A stretch of DNA of 64,000 nucleotides, from NCBI GenBank assembly GCA_963832715.1, contig CAWHVB010000006.1, positions 248,001 through 312,000 on the forward strand. The letters are read 5' to 3'. Positions 34,505 to 42,451 of the stretch are shown here, one piece after another. A model generated the notes under the pieces. That model ran no database searches. It had not been told where the DNA came from and was given only the letters and a program-made list of their open reading frames with translations. This DNA is from DATFVA01 sp963832715 (GTDB taxonomy: Bacteria; Bacteroidota; Ignavibacteria; Ignavibacteriales; Ignavibacteriaceae). A program made the translations under genes and the position numbers. Position 1 is the stretch's first letter. Each line of letters opens with the position of its first letter.

Positions 34505-35068
34505 ATGAGAAAATTAATAATGTGGAATCTGGTCACGCTTGATGGATATTTTGAAGGTGAAGAAAAATGGGATCTGAGTTTTCACCAGCTCGTGTGGGGC
34601 AAAGAACTCGAGGACTTAAGTAAGGAGCAATTGAAATCAGCCGATATGCTGATCTTTGGAAAGACGACCTATATAGGTATGGCCGATTATTGGATTAAAG
34701 CTGCGGCAGATAAAACTGAAGGTGAAATAGCTGAATACATGAATACCATTCCCAAAGTTGTCTGTTCACGAAAACTTAAAAATGCAGACTGGAACAATAC
34801 AACAATAGTGAAAGATGCGGCGGTCGAAATTCCAAAACTGAAGCAGCAGGGCAGCGGGAACATGTTTGTATTCGGCAGCGGTAATCTGTCTGAATCTCTG
34901 ATGAATGCAGATTTGTTTGACGAATACCGCTTATGCATTGCCCCGGTATTTTTGGGAAAAGGAAAACTTATATTCAATGAGGGTATCCCTCATAAAAAAC
35001 TTAAACTGCTTGAATCCCGTCCCCTTGCTTCAGGAGAGACCATCCTGAGGTATACCGGGGGTAATTAA
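34505..35068 (+). CDS. Dihydrofolate-reductase-like (RibD C-terminal domain) protein
   Basis: 187 aa. RibD_C fold: MWNLVTLDGYFEG at the N terminus, LIFGKTTYIGMADYW, VCSRKLKNADWNN, FVFGSGNLSESLM and RLCIAPVFLGKGK. It probably binds NADPH and reduces an unknown substrate. Stand-alone members are widespread and not true DHFR (folA). Shine-Dalgarno AGGAAA precedes the ATG. Confidence 0.9.
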   Translation: MRKLIMWNLVTLDGYFEGEEKWDLSFHQLVWGKELEDLSKEQLKSADMLIFGKTTYIGMADYWIKAAADKTEGEIAEYMNTIPKVVCSRKLKNADWNNTTIVKDAAVEIPKLKQQGSGNMFVFGSGNLSESLMNADLFDEYRLCIAPVFLGKGKLIFNEGIPHKKLKLLESRPLASGETILRYTGGN

Positions 35069-35116
35069 GTAGATTAACACTCCTGCGGAAATAAGTTAAG
35101 ATGTATCATTATGCAA

Positions 35117-35131
35117 CAGACATTTTGTCAG
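35117..35131. promoter_or_regulatory. Palindromic element, copy 1 (CAGACATTTTGTCAG)
   Basis: Fourteen of fifteen bases equal copy 2 at 35256. The core GACA-TTT-TGTC is symmetric. Confidence 0.4.
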
Positions 35132-35200
35132 GGTGTCATTTTTTTCAACAGCTAAAAATTGAGTTTTTTGGCAGTTTTTGTACTGTCTCATTTTGAGTCC

Positions 35201-35231
35201 TTCTCCGTCCCTTCTCCGTCATTTCTCCGTC
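35201..35231 (+). repeat. Three direct repeats TTCTCCGTC with 11-base period
   Basis: Identical 9-mers at 35201, 35212 and 35223. The period of one helical turn places all copies on the same DNA face. They lie between the two palindromes in a 373-base gene-free stretch that otherwise shows no ORF or RNA gene. Confidence 0.6.
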
Positions 35232-35255
35232 TCTAAACCGGCATTATTAAAACGA

Positions 35256-35270
35256 CTGACATTTTGTCAG
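35256..35270. promoter_or_regulatory. Palindromic element, copy 2 (CTGACATTTTGTCAG)
   Basis: Perfect 6-base arms, extended by one A/T pair on each side. It is 171 bases upstream of the SDR gene. Confidence 0.45.
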
Positions 35271-35441
35271 TTGTGTTCCAAATAAATACATATTCTTTGC
35301 TGCTTGTCTGTTACAAATTCACCATTAATGATCACTAATTTCTTCTCCAGTTCTTTCTTCGTGCCTTACTTTCAATTTGATTTTTAAAGTGACCATTATT
35401 AAACTTCCTCTGCCTCAGAAGAATTAAATTACAGCGGTGAT

Positions 35442-36182
35442 ATGAAGACTACAGGAAATACAATTTTAATAACCGGCGGTACTTCGGGTATCGGAAGAGG
35501 TTTCGCGGAAAAATTCGTGAAGCTGGGCAATACGGTCATCATATGCGGAAGACGGGAAGATCGCCTGCAGGAGATACAGAATAGTCTACCCGGAATCATA
35601 ACCACGATGTGTGATGTATCCATTGTCGAGGAAAGGGAAGCACTCTATCAATGGTCAGTTGAAACATTTCCTGAACTGAACATCCTTATCAACAATGCAG
35701 GGATCCAGCTCCCATGTAATATGACTAAGGAAGTTGATATAGATAAAGTCAGGCAGGAGATTGAAATCAACCTTACTGCCCCCATTCACCTCGCCTCGTT
35801 ATTCGCAGAACATTTTAAAAGAAGCGTTGAAGCAGCTATTGTAAATGTTTCATCCGGACTCGCATTCGTACCCATCGCGTTTATGCCGGTGTACTGCGCC
35901 ACTAAGGCAGCTATTCATTCTATTTCTATGTCGTTAAGACATCAGTTGAAGAATACCCCGGTGAAAGTCTTCGAGATAATACCTCCCTCGGTTGATACTG
36001 AGCTTGGCCACCAGAGACGCGCAGATAAAACTCAGTCTCACGGCGGTATGCCCACAGAAAATTTTATTGATGCGGCAATTGATGCGATCGAAACGGATGA
36101 GTTTGAAGCTGCAGTGGGACATTCAATAAACCTCAGAGAGAAAGGTGAGGAGTTGTTTAATCAGCTTAATGAAGGAAGATGA
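35442..36182 (+). CDS. Short-chain dehydrogenase (DltE-like)
   Basis: 246 aa Rossmann enzyme. Cofactor loop TGGTSGIGRG, NNAG, catalytic Ser in NVSSGLAF and YxxxK as YCATKAA. RRED after the second strand suggests NADP preference. The C-terminal PPSVDTELGHQR matches DltE-type SDRs, whose substrate is unknown. Its upstream region carries the palindromes and 11-base-period repeats described above. Confidence 0.93.
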   Translation: MKTTGNTILITGGTSGIGRGFAEKFVKLGNTVIICGRREDRLQEIQNSLPGIITTMCDVSIVEEREALYQWSVETFPELNILINNAGIQLPCNMTKEVDIDKVRQEIEINLTAPIHLASLFAEHFKRSVEAAIVNVSSGLAFVPIAFMPVYCATKAAIHSISMSLRHQLKNTPVKVFEIIPPSVDTELGHQRRADKTQSHGGMPTENFIDAAIDAIETDEFEAAVGHSINLREKGEELFNQLNEGR

Positions 36183-36341
36183 GATGAATATTTGATTTGC
36201 CGTTTGGTCAGGATTTTAATTCTTTAATTCTCAATTCGCTAAATCCAATTCACAGACTCCGCTAATTCTTTAATTCTTTGCATTTATATCCACCCCTCTT
36301 TATATTTGGCAATTAAAATTTTTAACATATTGCAGTAATTA

Positions 36342-37637
36342 ATGCAGAAAATATTCATATCAGACTTATCGAAATACGTTGGCAAAGAAATTAAGATACA
36401 GGGCTGGCTCTATAATAAAAGATCGAGCGGTAAACTGCATTTTCTTATCCTTAGAGACGGAACCGGGTACCTCCAGTGTGTGTTTTTTAAAGGAAATGTT
36501 TCCGAAGAGGTATTTGATTTAGCCGGAAAAATCGGACAGGAATCTTCTATAGAAATTACGGGGAAAATTAAAGAAGAAAAAAGAGCTCCCGGCGGATATG
36601 AACTGGATGCATCCGACCTTAAAGTAATTTCAGAATCCCGCGATTATCCTATTACTCCGAAGGAACACGGAACGGAATTCCTGATGGATAACCGCCACCT
36701 GTGGCTCAGATCGAGTAAACAGGTTGCTATACTGCGTGTAAGACATAGGATAGTGAAGGCTATCCGCGATTTCTTCGATGGGAACGGTTTTACACTTATG
36801 GATCCTCCGATCCTTACGCCTTCATCCTGTGAAGGAACTTCAACACTTTTTGAGACTGAATATTTCGATCTTGGTAAAGCTTACCTTACTCAATCGGGTC
36901 AGCTTTATGCAGAAGCCGGAGCAATGGCGCTTGGTAAGGTGTATACTTTCGGACCGACTTTCCGTGCTGAAAAATCAAAAACCAAACGTCACCTCACTGA
37001 GTTCTGGATGTGTGAACCCGAGGTTGCCTTTGCCGATTTGAACGATGATATGGATTTGGCTGAAGAATTTCTTTCATATATAGTGCAGACGGTACTTAAG
37101 GAGCGCGAAGAGGAGCTGAAAGTACTGGAACGCGATACAAAGTTCCTGCTGAACGTTAAGAAACCTCTTCCACGGATTTCATATGATGAAGCTGTAGAAA
37201 TTCTTAAGAAGAACGGGAGTGAATTTGAATACGGGAATGATTTCGGCGCACCCGATGAGACGATAATTTCGAGCCAGTTTGACAGACCTGTGATGGTCCA
37301 TCGTTATCCTGCAGCCGTTAAAGCTTTTTATATGAAGAGAGATCCTGAAAATCCGGCCCTCGCTCTTGCAGTTGATGTCCTTGCTCCTGAAGGTTATGGA
37401 GAAATTATAGGCGGAAGTCAGAGAGAGGATAATATTGATCTTTTAATAGAAAGAATAAAAGAACACGAGCTTCCGATGAAGGATTTTGAATGGTACCTCG
37501 ATCTCAGGAGATTCGGATCGGTTCCTCATTCCGGTTTCGGACTTGGACTCGAAAGAACTGTCTCCTGGATATGCGGACTGGAACACATTCGGGAAACAAT
37601 TCCATTCCCAAGAATGATCTATAGAAATACTCCGTAG
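36342..37637 (+). CDS. asnS: Asparaginyl-tRNA synthetase
   Basis: 431 aa class IIb synthetase. N-terminal OB fold for the anticodon (VGKEIKIQGWLYNKRSSGKL), catalytic core with motif 2 (FRAEKSKTKRHLTEFWMCEP) and motif 3 (GFGLGLERTVSWICGLEHIR). It charges tRNA-Asn with Asn in the cytoplasm. The short insert and the ending IPFPRMIYRNTP resemble the Thermus/archaeal-like form. The gene ends exactly at the left inverted repeat of the four-helix-bundle cassette: its stop codon TAG overlaps that repeat. Confidence 0.95.
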   Translation: MQKIFISDLSKYVGKEIKIQGWLYNKRSSGKLHFLILRDGTGYLQCVFFKGNVSEEVFDLAGKIGQESSIEITGKIKEEKRAPGGYELDASDLKVISESRDYPITPKEHGTEFLMDNRHLWLRSSKQVAILRVRHRIVKAIRDFFDGNGFTLMDPPILTPSSCEGTSTLFETEYFDLGKAYLTQSGQLYAEAGAMALGKVYTFGPTFRAEKSKTKRHLTEFWMCEPEVAFADLNDDMDLAEEFLSYIVQTVLKEREEELKVLERDTKFLLNVKKPLPRISYDEAVEILKKNGSEFEYGNDFGAPDETIISSQFDRPVMVHRYPAAVKAFYMKRDPENPALALAVDVLAPEGYGEIIGGSQREDNIDLLIERIKEHELPMKDFEWYLDLRRFGSVPHSGFGLGLERTVSWICGLEHIRETIPFPRMIYRNTP

Positions 37638-37656
37638 GATGGATGATGGTTGATGG
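37638..37656. repeat. Left 19-nt terminal inverted repeat of four-helix-bundle cassette
   Basis: GATGGATGATGGTTGATGG, the exact reverse complement of 38095-38113. It starts at the last base shared with the asnS stop codon. Confidence 0.85.
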
Positions 37657-37670
37657 AAGATGGGGGAGGG

Positions 37671-38051
37671 ATGAATCCTAAGACTGAGGCAATACTGGAG
37701 AGGACATTTAATTTTGGAGTTAATTGTTTAATATTTATTGAGACATTACCTAAAACTATCGGGTTAAAGGTAGCTGCATTTCAGTTGGCGAAATCGTCAA
37801 CGTCGGTTGGTGCAAATTATGAAGAAGCTCAGAGAGCCGAATCGGGAAAAGATTTTATACATAAAGTTGGTATTGTTTTAAAGGAGATCTGTGAAAGCAA
37901 TTACTGGCTGCGTGTCATTGGTAAAATTCATATAGAATTATCGCAAGAAGAAAATTATAAAAGTTTATTAAATGAAAGCTACGAGTTGAAAAAAATATTT
38001 ATTTCCATAAAATTAACAGCTCAGCAGAATCTGAAAAAGGTAAAATGTTAA
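37671..38051 (+). CDS. Four-helix-bundle protein (S23/IVP family)
   Basis: About 126 aa from ATG 37671 (open from TTG 37650; ATG 37653 also possible). The pattern FQLAKSSTSVGANYEEAQRAES and the final LKKIFISIKLTAQ is that of the TIGR02436 four-helix-bundle family, first known as intervening-sequence proteins of 23S rRNA and also related to Avd of diversity-generating retroelements. The role is unknown. It is boxed by perfect 19-nt inverted repeats and has AT-rich codon use unlike asnS and nuoJ, so it looks inserted. Confidence 0.9.
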   Translation: MNPKTEAILERTFNFGVNCLIFIETLPKTIGLKVAAFQLAKSSTSVGANYEEAQRAESGKDFIHKVGIVLKEICESNYWLRVIGKIHIELSQEENYKSLLNESYELKKIFISIKLTAQQNLKKVKC

Positions 38052-38094
38052 TGTCATTTCCATCATCCATAATCTATACTCCATTATCCATCAA

Positions 38095-38113
38095 CCATCA
38101 ACCATCATCCATC
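38095..38113. repeat. Right 19-nt terminal inverted repeat of four-helix-bundle cassette
   Basis: CCATCAACCATCATCCATC; the flanking stretch 38060-38118 also repeats CCATCAA and CCAT units. It ends 5 bases before the nuoJ ATG. Confidence 0.85.
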
Positions 38114-38118
38114 ATACT

Positions 38119-38628
38119 ATGTCTTTAGAAGTTATCCTCTTCATTCTCTTCGCTGCTGTAGCAGCTGTTTCATCCGTAACAATGATTACTCGGAGCGATG
38201 CAGTTATCGCAGCTTTGTTTTTGGTACTGAATTTTGCGGCTCTTGCCGGCCTTTATCTTCTGCTCAATGCACAGTTTATCGCAGTTGCGCAGGTGATAGT
38301 TTATGCCGGTGCCATCATGGTGCTCTTCCTTTTTGTGATAATGCTGTTGAGACCGCAGAAGGAGGATATTCTCGGCAAAAAACCCGCGATTAAAATTATG
38401 GCGATTATTGTTGCTGCTCTCGTTTTCATCCAGATCGCCTATATGATCTTCTTTTCTAAATCGGGAGATGTTGCAGGTCAGGCTGCCGCCAGTGTGAAAG
38501 CAGGTACTATCGAATCAATTGGCAGGGAGTTATTTACAAATTATGTAGTTCCTTTTGAGGCCGCAGGATTTTTACTTCTTGCCGCTACAATAGGAGCTTT
38601 GGTTTTAGCAAAAAAGAAATTCGAATAA
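38119..38628 (+). CDS. nuoJ: NADH-quinone oxidoreductase subunit J
   Basis: 169 aa with five TM helices. QFIAVAQVIVYAGAIMVLFLFVIMLL is the conserved NuoJ/ND6 core, with the pi-bulge region of TM3. Part of the membrane arm of complex I. First of a cluster nuoJ-K-L-M-(antiporter)-(unknown)-N; subunits A-I are not in the window. No Shine-Dalgarno is seen: the inverted repeat of the upstream cassette ends 5 bases before the ATG. Confidence 0.95.
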   Translation: MSLEVILFILFAAVAAVSSVTMITRSDAVIAALFLVLNFAALAGLYLLLNAQFIAVAQVIVYAGAIMVLFLFVIMLLRPQKEDILGKKPAIKIMAIIVAALVFIQIAYMIFFSKSGDVAGQAAASVKAGTIESIGRELFTNYVVPFEAAGFLLLAATIGALVLAKKKFE

Positions 38629-38631
38629 ATT

Positions 38632-38937
38632 ATGCAGATTCCAATAGAATACTATTTAATCCTCAGTGCTTTCATGTTTGCTGTGGGAGTGACCGGGGTG
38701 CTGATCAGAAGAAATGCGATCATCGTATTTATGTCGGTTGAGCTTATGCTTAATTCGGCAAACCTTACTCTTGTTGCATTTTCATCCTACCTGGGCAATT
38801 CAATCGGCCAGCTGTTTGTTTTCTTTGTAATGACAGTTGCCGCAGCTGAGGCTGCAGTTGGACTGGCTATCATAATCGCCTTGTTCAGAAACAAATTAAC
38901 TCTGAATATTGATGAAGTAAATATTTTGAAATGGTAA
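38632..38937 (+). CDS. nuoK: NADH-quinone oxidoreductase subunit K
   Basis: 101 aa, three TM helices. Glu in VELMLNSANL (TM2) and the second buried Glu in AAAEAAVGLAI are the conserved proton-path residues of NuoK/ND4L. Three bases after the nuoJ stop. Confidence 0.96.
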   Translation: MQIPIEYYLILSAFMFAVGVTGVLIRRNAIIVFMSVELMLNSANLTLVAFSSYLGNSIGQLFVFFVMTVAAAEAAVGLAIIIALFRNKLTLNIDEVNILKW

Positions 38938-38977
38938 AACAAACTGACCATTTTGATTTCTTAATTAGCAGAAATTT

Positions 38978-40072
38978 ATGATCAACCTTATATACTTAAC
39001 TGTTCTTCTTCCTCTTGCCGGATTCCTGGTGAATGGAATATTCGGTTCAAAAATAAAAAATGAAAAAGTAATCGGTATTATCGGCAGTGGCGTAATAGGA
39101 CTGTCATTTCTCGTAGCCGCGGGGGCATTCCTGCAGACACTCGGTTTGCCGGTGGAAGAAAGACAGCATATTGTCAGTCTGTTTACCTGGATGAAAGTTG
39201 GGAGTCTTAATGTCGGCTTTTCTTACCAGGTCGATCAGCTCTCTCTCATAATGGCTCTCATTGTAACGGGTGTCGGTTTCATTATTCACGTATACTCAAT
39301 CGGCTATATGCACGGTGATAAGAGTTTCTGGAGATTTTTTGCCTACATGAACCTCTTCATCTTTGCAATGATGAACCTGATACTCGGTGATAATTTTGTT
39401 CTGCTCTTTCTCGGATGGGAAGGAGTCGGTCTCTGTTCGTATCTCCTTATCGGTTTTTGGTACGACCGTAAATTTGAGAAAAGTACTACAAGCGATGCAG
39501 CTAAAAAAGCATTCATCGTCAACAGGATAGGTGATTTTGGTTTCCTGCTCGGAATGTTTCTAATATATATGACTTTCGGCAGTTTAAATTTTAATGAAGT
39601 TTTTACACGTGCAAACATCCTTGGAGTGCATGAGAGCGTTTATACACTGATAGCTTTGTTCTTATTTATCGGCGCTACAGGTAAATCGGCACAGATCCCA
39701 TTGTTCGTCTGGCTGCCTGATGCTATGGCCGGCCCTACGCCTGTTTCTGCCCTGATACATGCGGCTACTATGGTAACTGCCGGTGTGTATATGGTTGCAA
39801 GATGCTCGATAATCTTTGTATCCGCACCCGCAATAATGACCCTCGTAGCTGTTATAGGAATTTTTACTGCATTGTTCGCGGCATCTATCGGGATAGTCCA
39901 GAATGATATTAAAAAAGTGCTGGCTTATTCTACTATCAGCCAGCTCGGATATATGTTCCTTGCGCTCGGTGTAGGTGCATTCTCCGCTGGAATATTTCAC
40001 GTTATGACTCATGCTTTCTTTAAGGCTCTCTTATTCCTCGGCGCCGGTTCTGTTATTCATGCGCATGCATGA
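38978..40072 (+). CDS. nuoL: NADH-quinone oxidoreductase subunit L, 5' fragment
   Basis: 364 aa covering TM1 to the discontinuous helices. Antiporter-like motifs: FLGWEGVGLCSYLLIGFWY with the key Glu, KSAQIPLFVWLPDAMAGPTP with the central Lys, and HAFFKALLFLGAGSVIHA. The frame stops at TGA 40070 right after IHA. Intact NuoL proteins continue HAMH..., and that sequence is found in the +1 frame, so one extra C near 40064 (GCGCATG for GCGATG) explains the break. Confidence 0.93.
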   Translation: MINLIYLTVLLPLAGFLVNGIFGSKIKNEKVIGIIGSGVIGLSFLVAAGAFLQTLGLPVEERQHIVSLFTWMKVGSLNVGFSYQVDQLSLIMALIVTGVGFIIHVYSIGYMHGDKSFWRFFAYMNLFIFAMMNLILGDNFVLLFLGWEGVGLCSYLLIGFWYDRKFEKSTTSDAAKKAFIVNRIGDFGFLLGMFLIYMTFGSLNFNEVFTRANILGVHESVYTLIALFLFIGATGKSAQIPLFVWLPDAMAGPTPVSALIHAATMVTAGVYMVARCSIIFVSAPAIMTLVAVIGIFTALFAASIGIVQNDIKKVLAYSTISQLGYMFLALGVGAFSAGIFHVMTHAFFKALLFLGAGSVIHAHA

Positions 40073-40916
40073 ACACCAGGATATCCAGCAGTTCGGAGGA
40101 TTGAAAAAGTATATGCCTAAAACTGCAATGACTTTTCTGATCGCTTCTCTCGCTATTTCTGGAATTCCTCCTTTGTCGGGCTTTTTCAGCAAGGATGAAA
40201 TTTTGTGGATGTCTTTCGCAAACGGAAGTTTCTTACTCTGGCTGATAGGTGCCATAACTGCACTGATGACTGCCTTTTATATGTTCCGGCTGTACTTCCT
40301 TACTTTTGAAGGGAAGGAAAGATTCAAACACGATGTTCATCCTCACGAGTCACCGTCAGTGATGACAATTCCTTTAATGATCCTTGCTTTCCTCGCTGCA
40401 GTCGGCGGATTCATCGGTATTCCTGCCTTATTCTCCGGTGAAGGCGGAAATATGTTTGAGGGTTGGCTTGCTCCGGTTTTCGAAAACGCTGAGAGAAAGC
40501 TTGCACTTTACGGAACGCACTCAGCGGGATCCGAAATTACTTTGATGGTGATTTCAGTTATACTTGCTGTCAGCGGCATCTGGCTGGCAAGGAATATCTA
40601 CCTGAAGAAACCCGCTATTGCTGAAAATGTGTCGAATAGGTTTAAAGGGTTATACAACCTTTTGTGGAATAAATATTTTGTTGACGAAGTGTACGATGCC
40701 GCAATAATTACTCCGATCGTTAAAGGTTCTGAAACCGTACTGTGGAAGTTTACCGACTCTAAAATTATAGATGGACTGGTAAACGGAACAGCCTCTTTAA
40801 TTAGTCTTATTTCATCAAGAATTAGAAAAATACAAACAGGAGTAGCCCAGATTTATGCAGTAGTAATGATGCTCGGAATTGTTATCGCTCTTTTCTGGAT
40901 TATTTTAAGTCTATAA
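40065..40916 (+). CDS. nuoL: NADH-quinone oxidoreductase subunit L, 3' fragment
   Basis: About 283 codons from ATG 40065 (frame open from 40011). MHEHQDIQQFGGLKKYMPKT continues the interrupted subunit, followed by FLIASLAISGIPPLSGFFSKDEIL, the last TM helices and the long amphipathic lateral helix region. Joined, the protein has about 645 residues, the normal NuoL size. It pumps protons (or couples to Na+) as the distal antiporter module of complex I. Confidence 0.93.
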   Translation: MHEHQDIQQFGGLKKYMPKTAMTFLIASLAISGIPPLSGFFSKDEILWMSFANGSFLLWLIGAITALMTAFYMFRLYFLTFEGKERFKHDVHPHESPSVMTIPLMILAFLAAVGGFIGIPALFSGEGGNMFEGWLAPVFENAERKLALYGTHSAGSEITLMVISVILAVSGIWLARNIYLKKPAIAENVSNRFKGLYNLLWNKYFVDEVYDAAIITPIVKGSETVLWKFTDSKIIDGLVNGTASLISLISSRIRKIQTGVAQIYAVVMMLGIVIALFWIILSL

Positions 40917-40919
40917 ATT

Positions 40920-42443
40920 ATGGAAAACAGTTATCTCTTAACTTGCCTGCTTTTTACACCGGTTGCCGGAGCTATAATCCTTTTATTTTTCGCTAAAGGA
41001 AAAGAAAATTTAGTAAGATGGTTCGGACTTATAGTTTCTCTGGCGGCATTTGTAATATCGCTGTTTATATATTTTAATTTTGATCCTTCTGTCTCAGGCT
41101 TTCAGTTTATTCATCAATTTAAATGGATTGAGAAACTGAACATAAGTTATAAGGTGGGTATTGACGGAATGGCTCTGCTGCTGCTCATGCTGACAACCTT
41201 TCTTACCCCTCTTACTCTGCTCTCAAGCTGGAAGAGCATTAATAAAAGAGTTAAAGAATTTACTTTCTTTATGCTTATGCTTGAAGCCGGGATGCTTGGA
41301 GTGTTTATCTCCATAGACCTTTTCCTCTTTTATATTTTCTGGGAGGCAATGCTTATCCCGATGTACTTTATCATCGGAATATGGGGGGGCGACAGAAGGA
41401 TTTACGCTTCTGTAAAGTTTTTCCTCTATACCATGTTCGGGAGTCTTCTTATGCTTGTTGCCATCATATGGCTTGCAGTATATGCTTCAGGACCTCTCGG
41501 ACATTTTACAACAGATTTAACTGAACTATATAAAGTCGGTCCGACAATTAAAGAAAATCTGCAGAACTGGATGTTCGCTGCATTCGCTTTCAGCTTTGCA
41601 ATAAAAGTTCCTCTTTTCCCGCTGCATACCTGGCTGCCCGATGCACATGTTCAGGCGCCGACCGCAGGAAGCGTCATACTTGCAGGCGTGCTCCTTAAGA
41701 TGGGTACGTATGGTCTGCTCAGATTTTGTCTGCCTCTTTTCCCGCAGGCAGCCGTGAATTTTGCTCCCTACATCTCCGTTCTGGCGGTAATAGGAATAAT
41801 TTACGGAGCTCTGGTTGCAATGGTGCAGAAGGATATGAAGAAGCTTGTGGCTTATTCTTCTGTAGCTCACCTTGGATTTGTCGTTCTCGGAATCTTTGCG
41901 ATGACGCAGGAGGCAATACAGGGAGCTGTAATCCAGATGGTCAATCACGGACTGTCTACAGGAGCCTTATTTTTACTTGTGGGCGTACTTTATGAAAGAA
42001 CCCATACACGTGAAATCTCTGAGTATGGCGGAATTGCCAGGGTAGTGCCTTTTTACGCATTTGCCTTATTATTCGCTTCCTTGTCGTCTATAGGTCTGCC
42101 CGGGTTGAATGGCTTTGTCGGTGAGTTTTTAATTCTTCTTGGCTCGTTTAAATCTTCTGTACTGGGAAGCTGGTGGTATACTATTTTTGCAGCATCAGGA
42201 GTAATCTTTGCAGCAGTCTATTTGCTGTGGATGTATCAGAGGGTCGCATTCGGTAAGGTAACAAACCCTAGGATGAACTCTCTAACTGATATGAATAAAA
42301 GAGAAATGCTTGTACTCATACCTATTTTCATATTCATTGTCTGGATTGGAATCTATCCGAGTACGTTTTTGAATGTATCAGAAAAATCGACAGCAAAAGT
42401 TATCGAACAAGTGCATGTACCAGTGCAGTCAGTTATTGAATAG
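40920..42443 (+). CDS. nuoM: NADH-quinone oxidoreductase subunit M
   Basis: 507 aa, 14 TM helices. YIFWEAMLIPMYFIIGIWGG carries the conserved Glu, KVPLFPLHTWLPDAHVQAPT the central Lys, and KDMKKLVAYSSVAHLGFV the second half-channel. Antiporter-like pump module of complex I. Starts 3 bases after the nuoL stop. Confidence 0.96.
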   Translation: MENSYLLTCLLFTPVAGAIILLFFAKGKENLVRWFGLIVSLAAFVISLFIYFNFDPSVSGFQFIHQFKWIEKLNISYKVGIDGMALLLLMLTTFLTPLTLLSSWKSINKRVKEFTFFMLMLEAGMLGVFISIDLFLFYIFWEAMLIPMYFIIGIWGGDRRIYASVKFFLYTMFGSLLMLVAIIWLAVYASGPLGHFTTDLTELYKVGPTIKENLQNWMFAAFAFSFAIKVPLFPLHTWLPDAHVQAPTAGSVILAGVLLKMGTYGLLRFCLPLFPQAAVNFAPYISVLAVIGIIYGALVAMVQKDMKKLVAYSSVAHLGFVVLGIFAMTQEAIQGAVIQMVNHGLSTGALFLLVGVLYERTHTREISEYGGIARVVPFYAFALLFASLSSIGLPGLNGFVGEFLILLGSFKSSVLGSWWYTIFAASGVIFAAVYLLWMYQRVAFGKVTNPRMNSLTDMNKREMLVLIPIFIFIVWIGIYPSTFLNVSEKSTAKVIEQVHVPVQSVIE

Positions 42444-42451
42444 GAAAATAT

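Noticed and set aside
35168..35183. Sigma-54-like promoter TTGGCA...TTTTTGTAC
   Set aside because: The obligatory GC of the -12 box is missing, so only noted with the palindromes.
36217..36280. Repeated TTAATTCTTTAATTCT stretches upstream of asnS
   Set aside because: Low-complexity AT sequence without symmetric structure.
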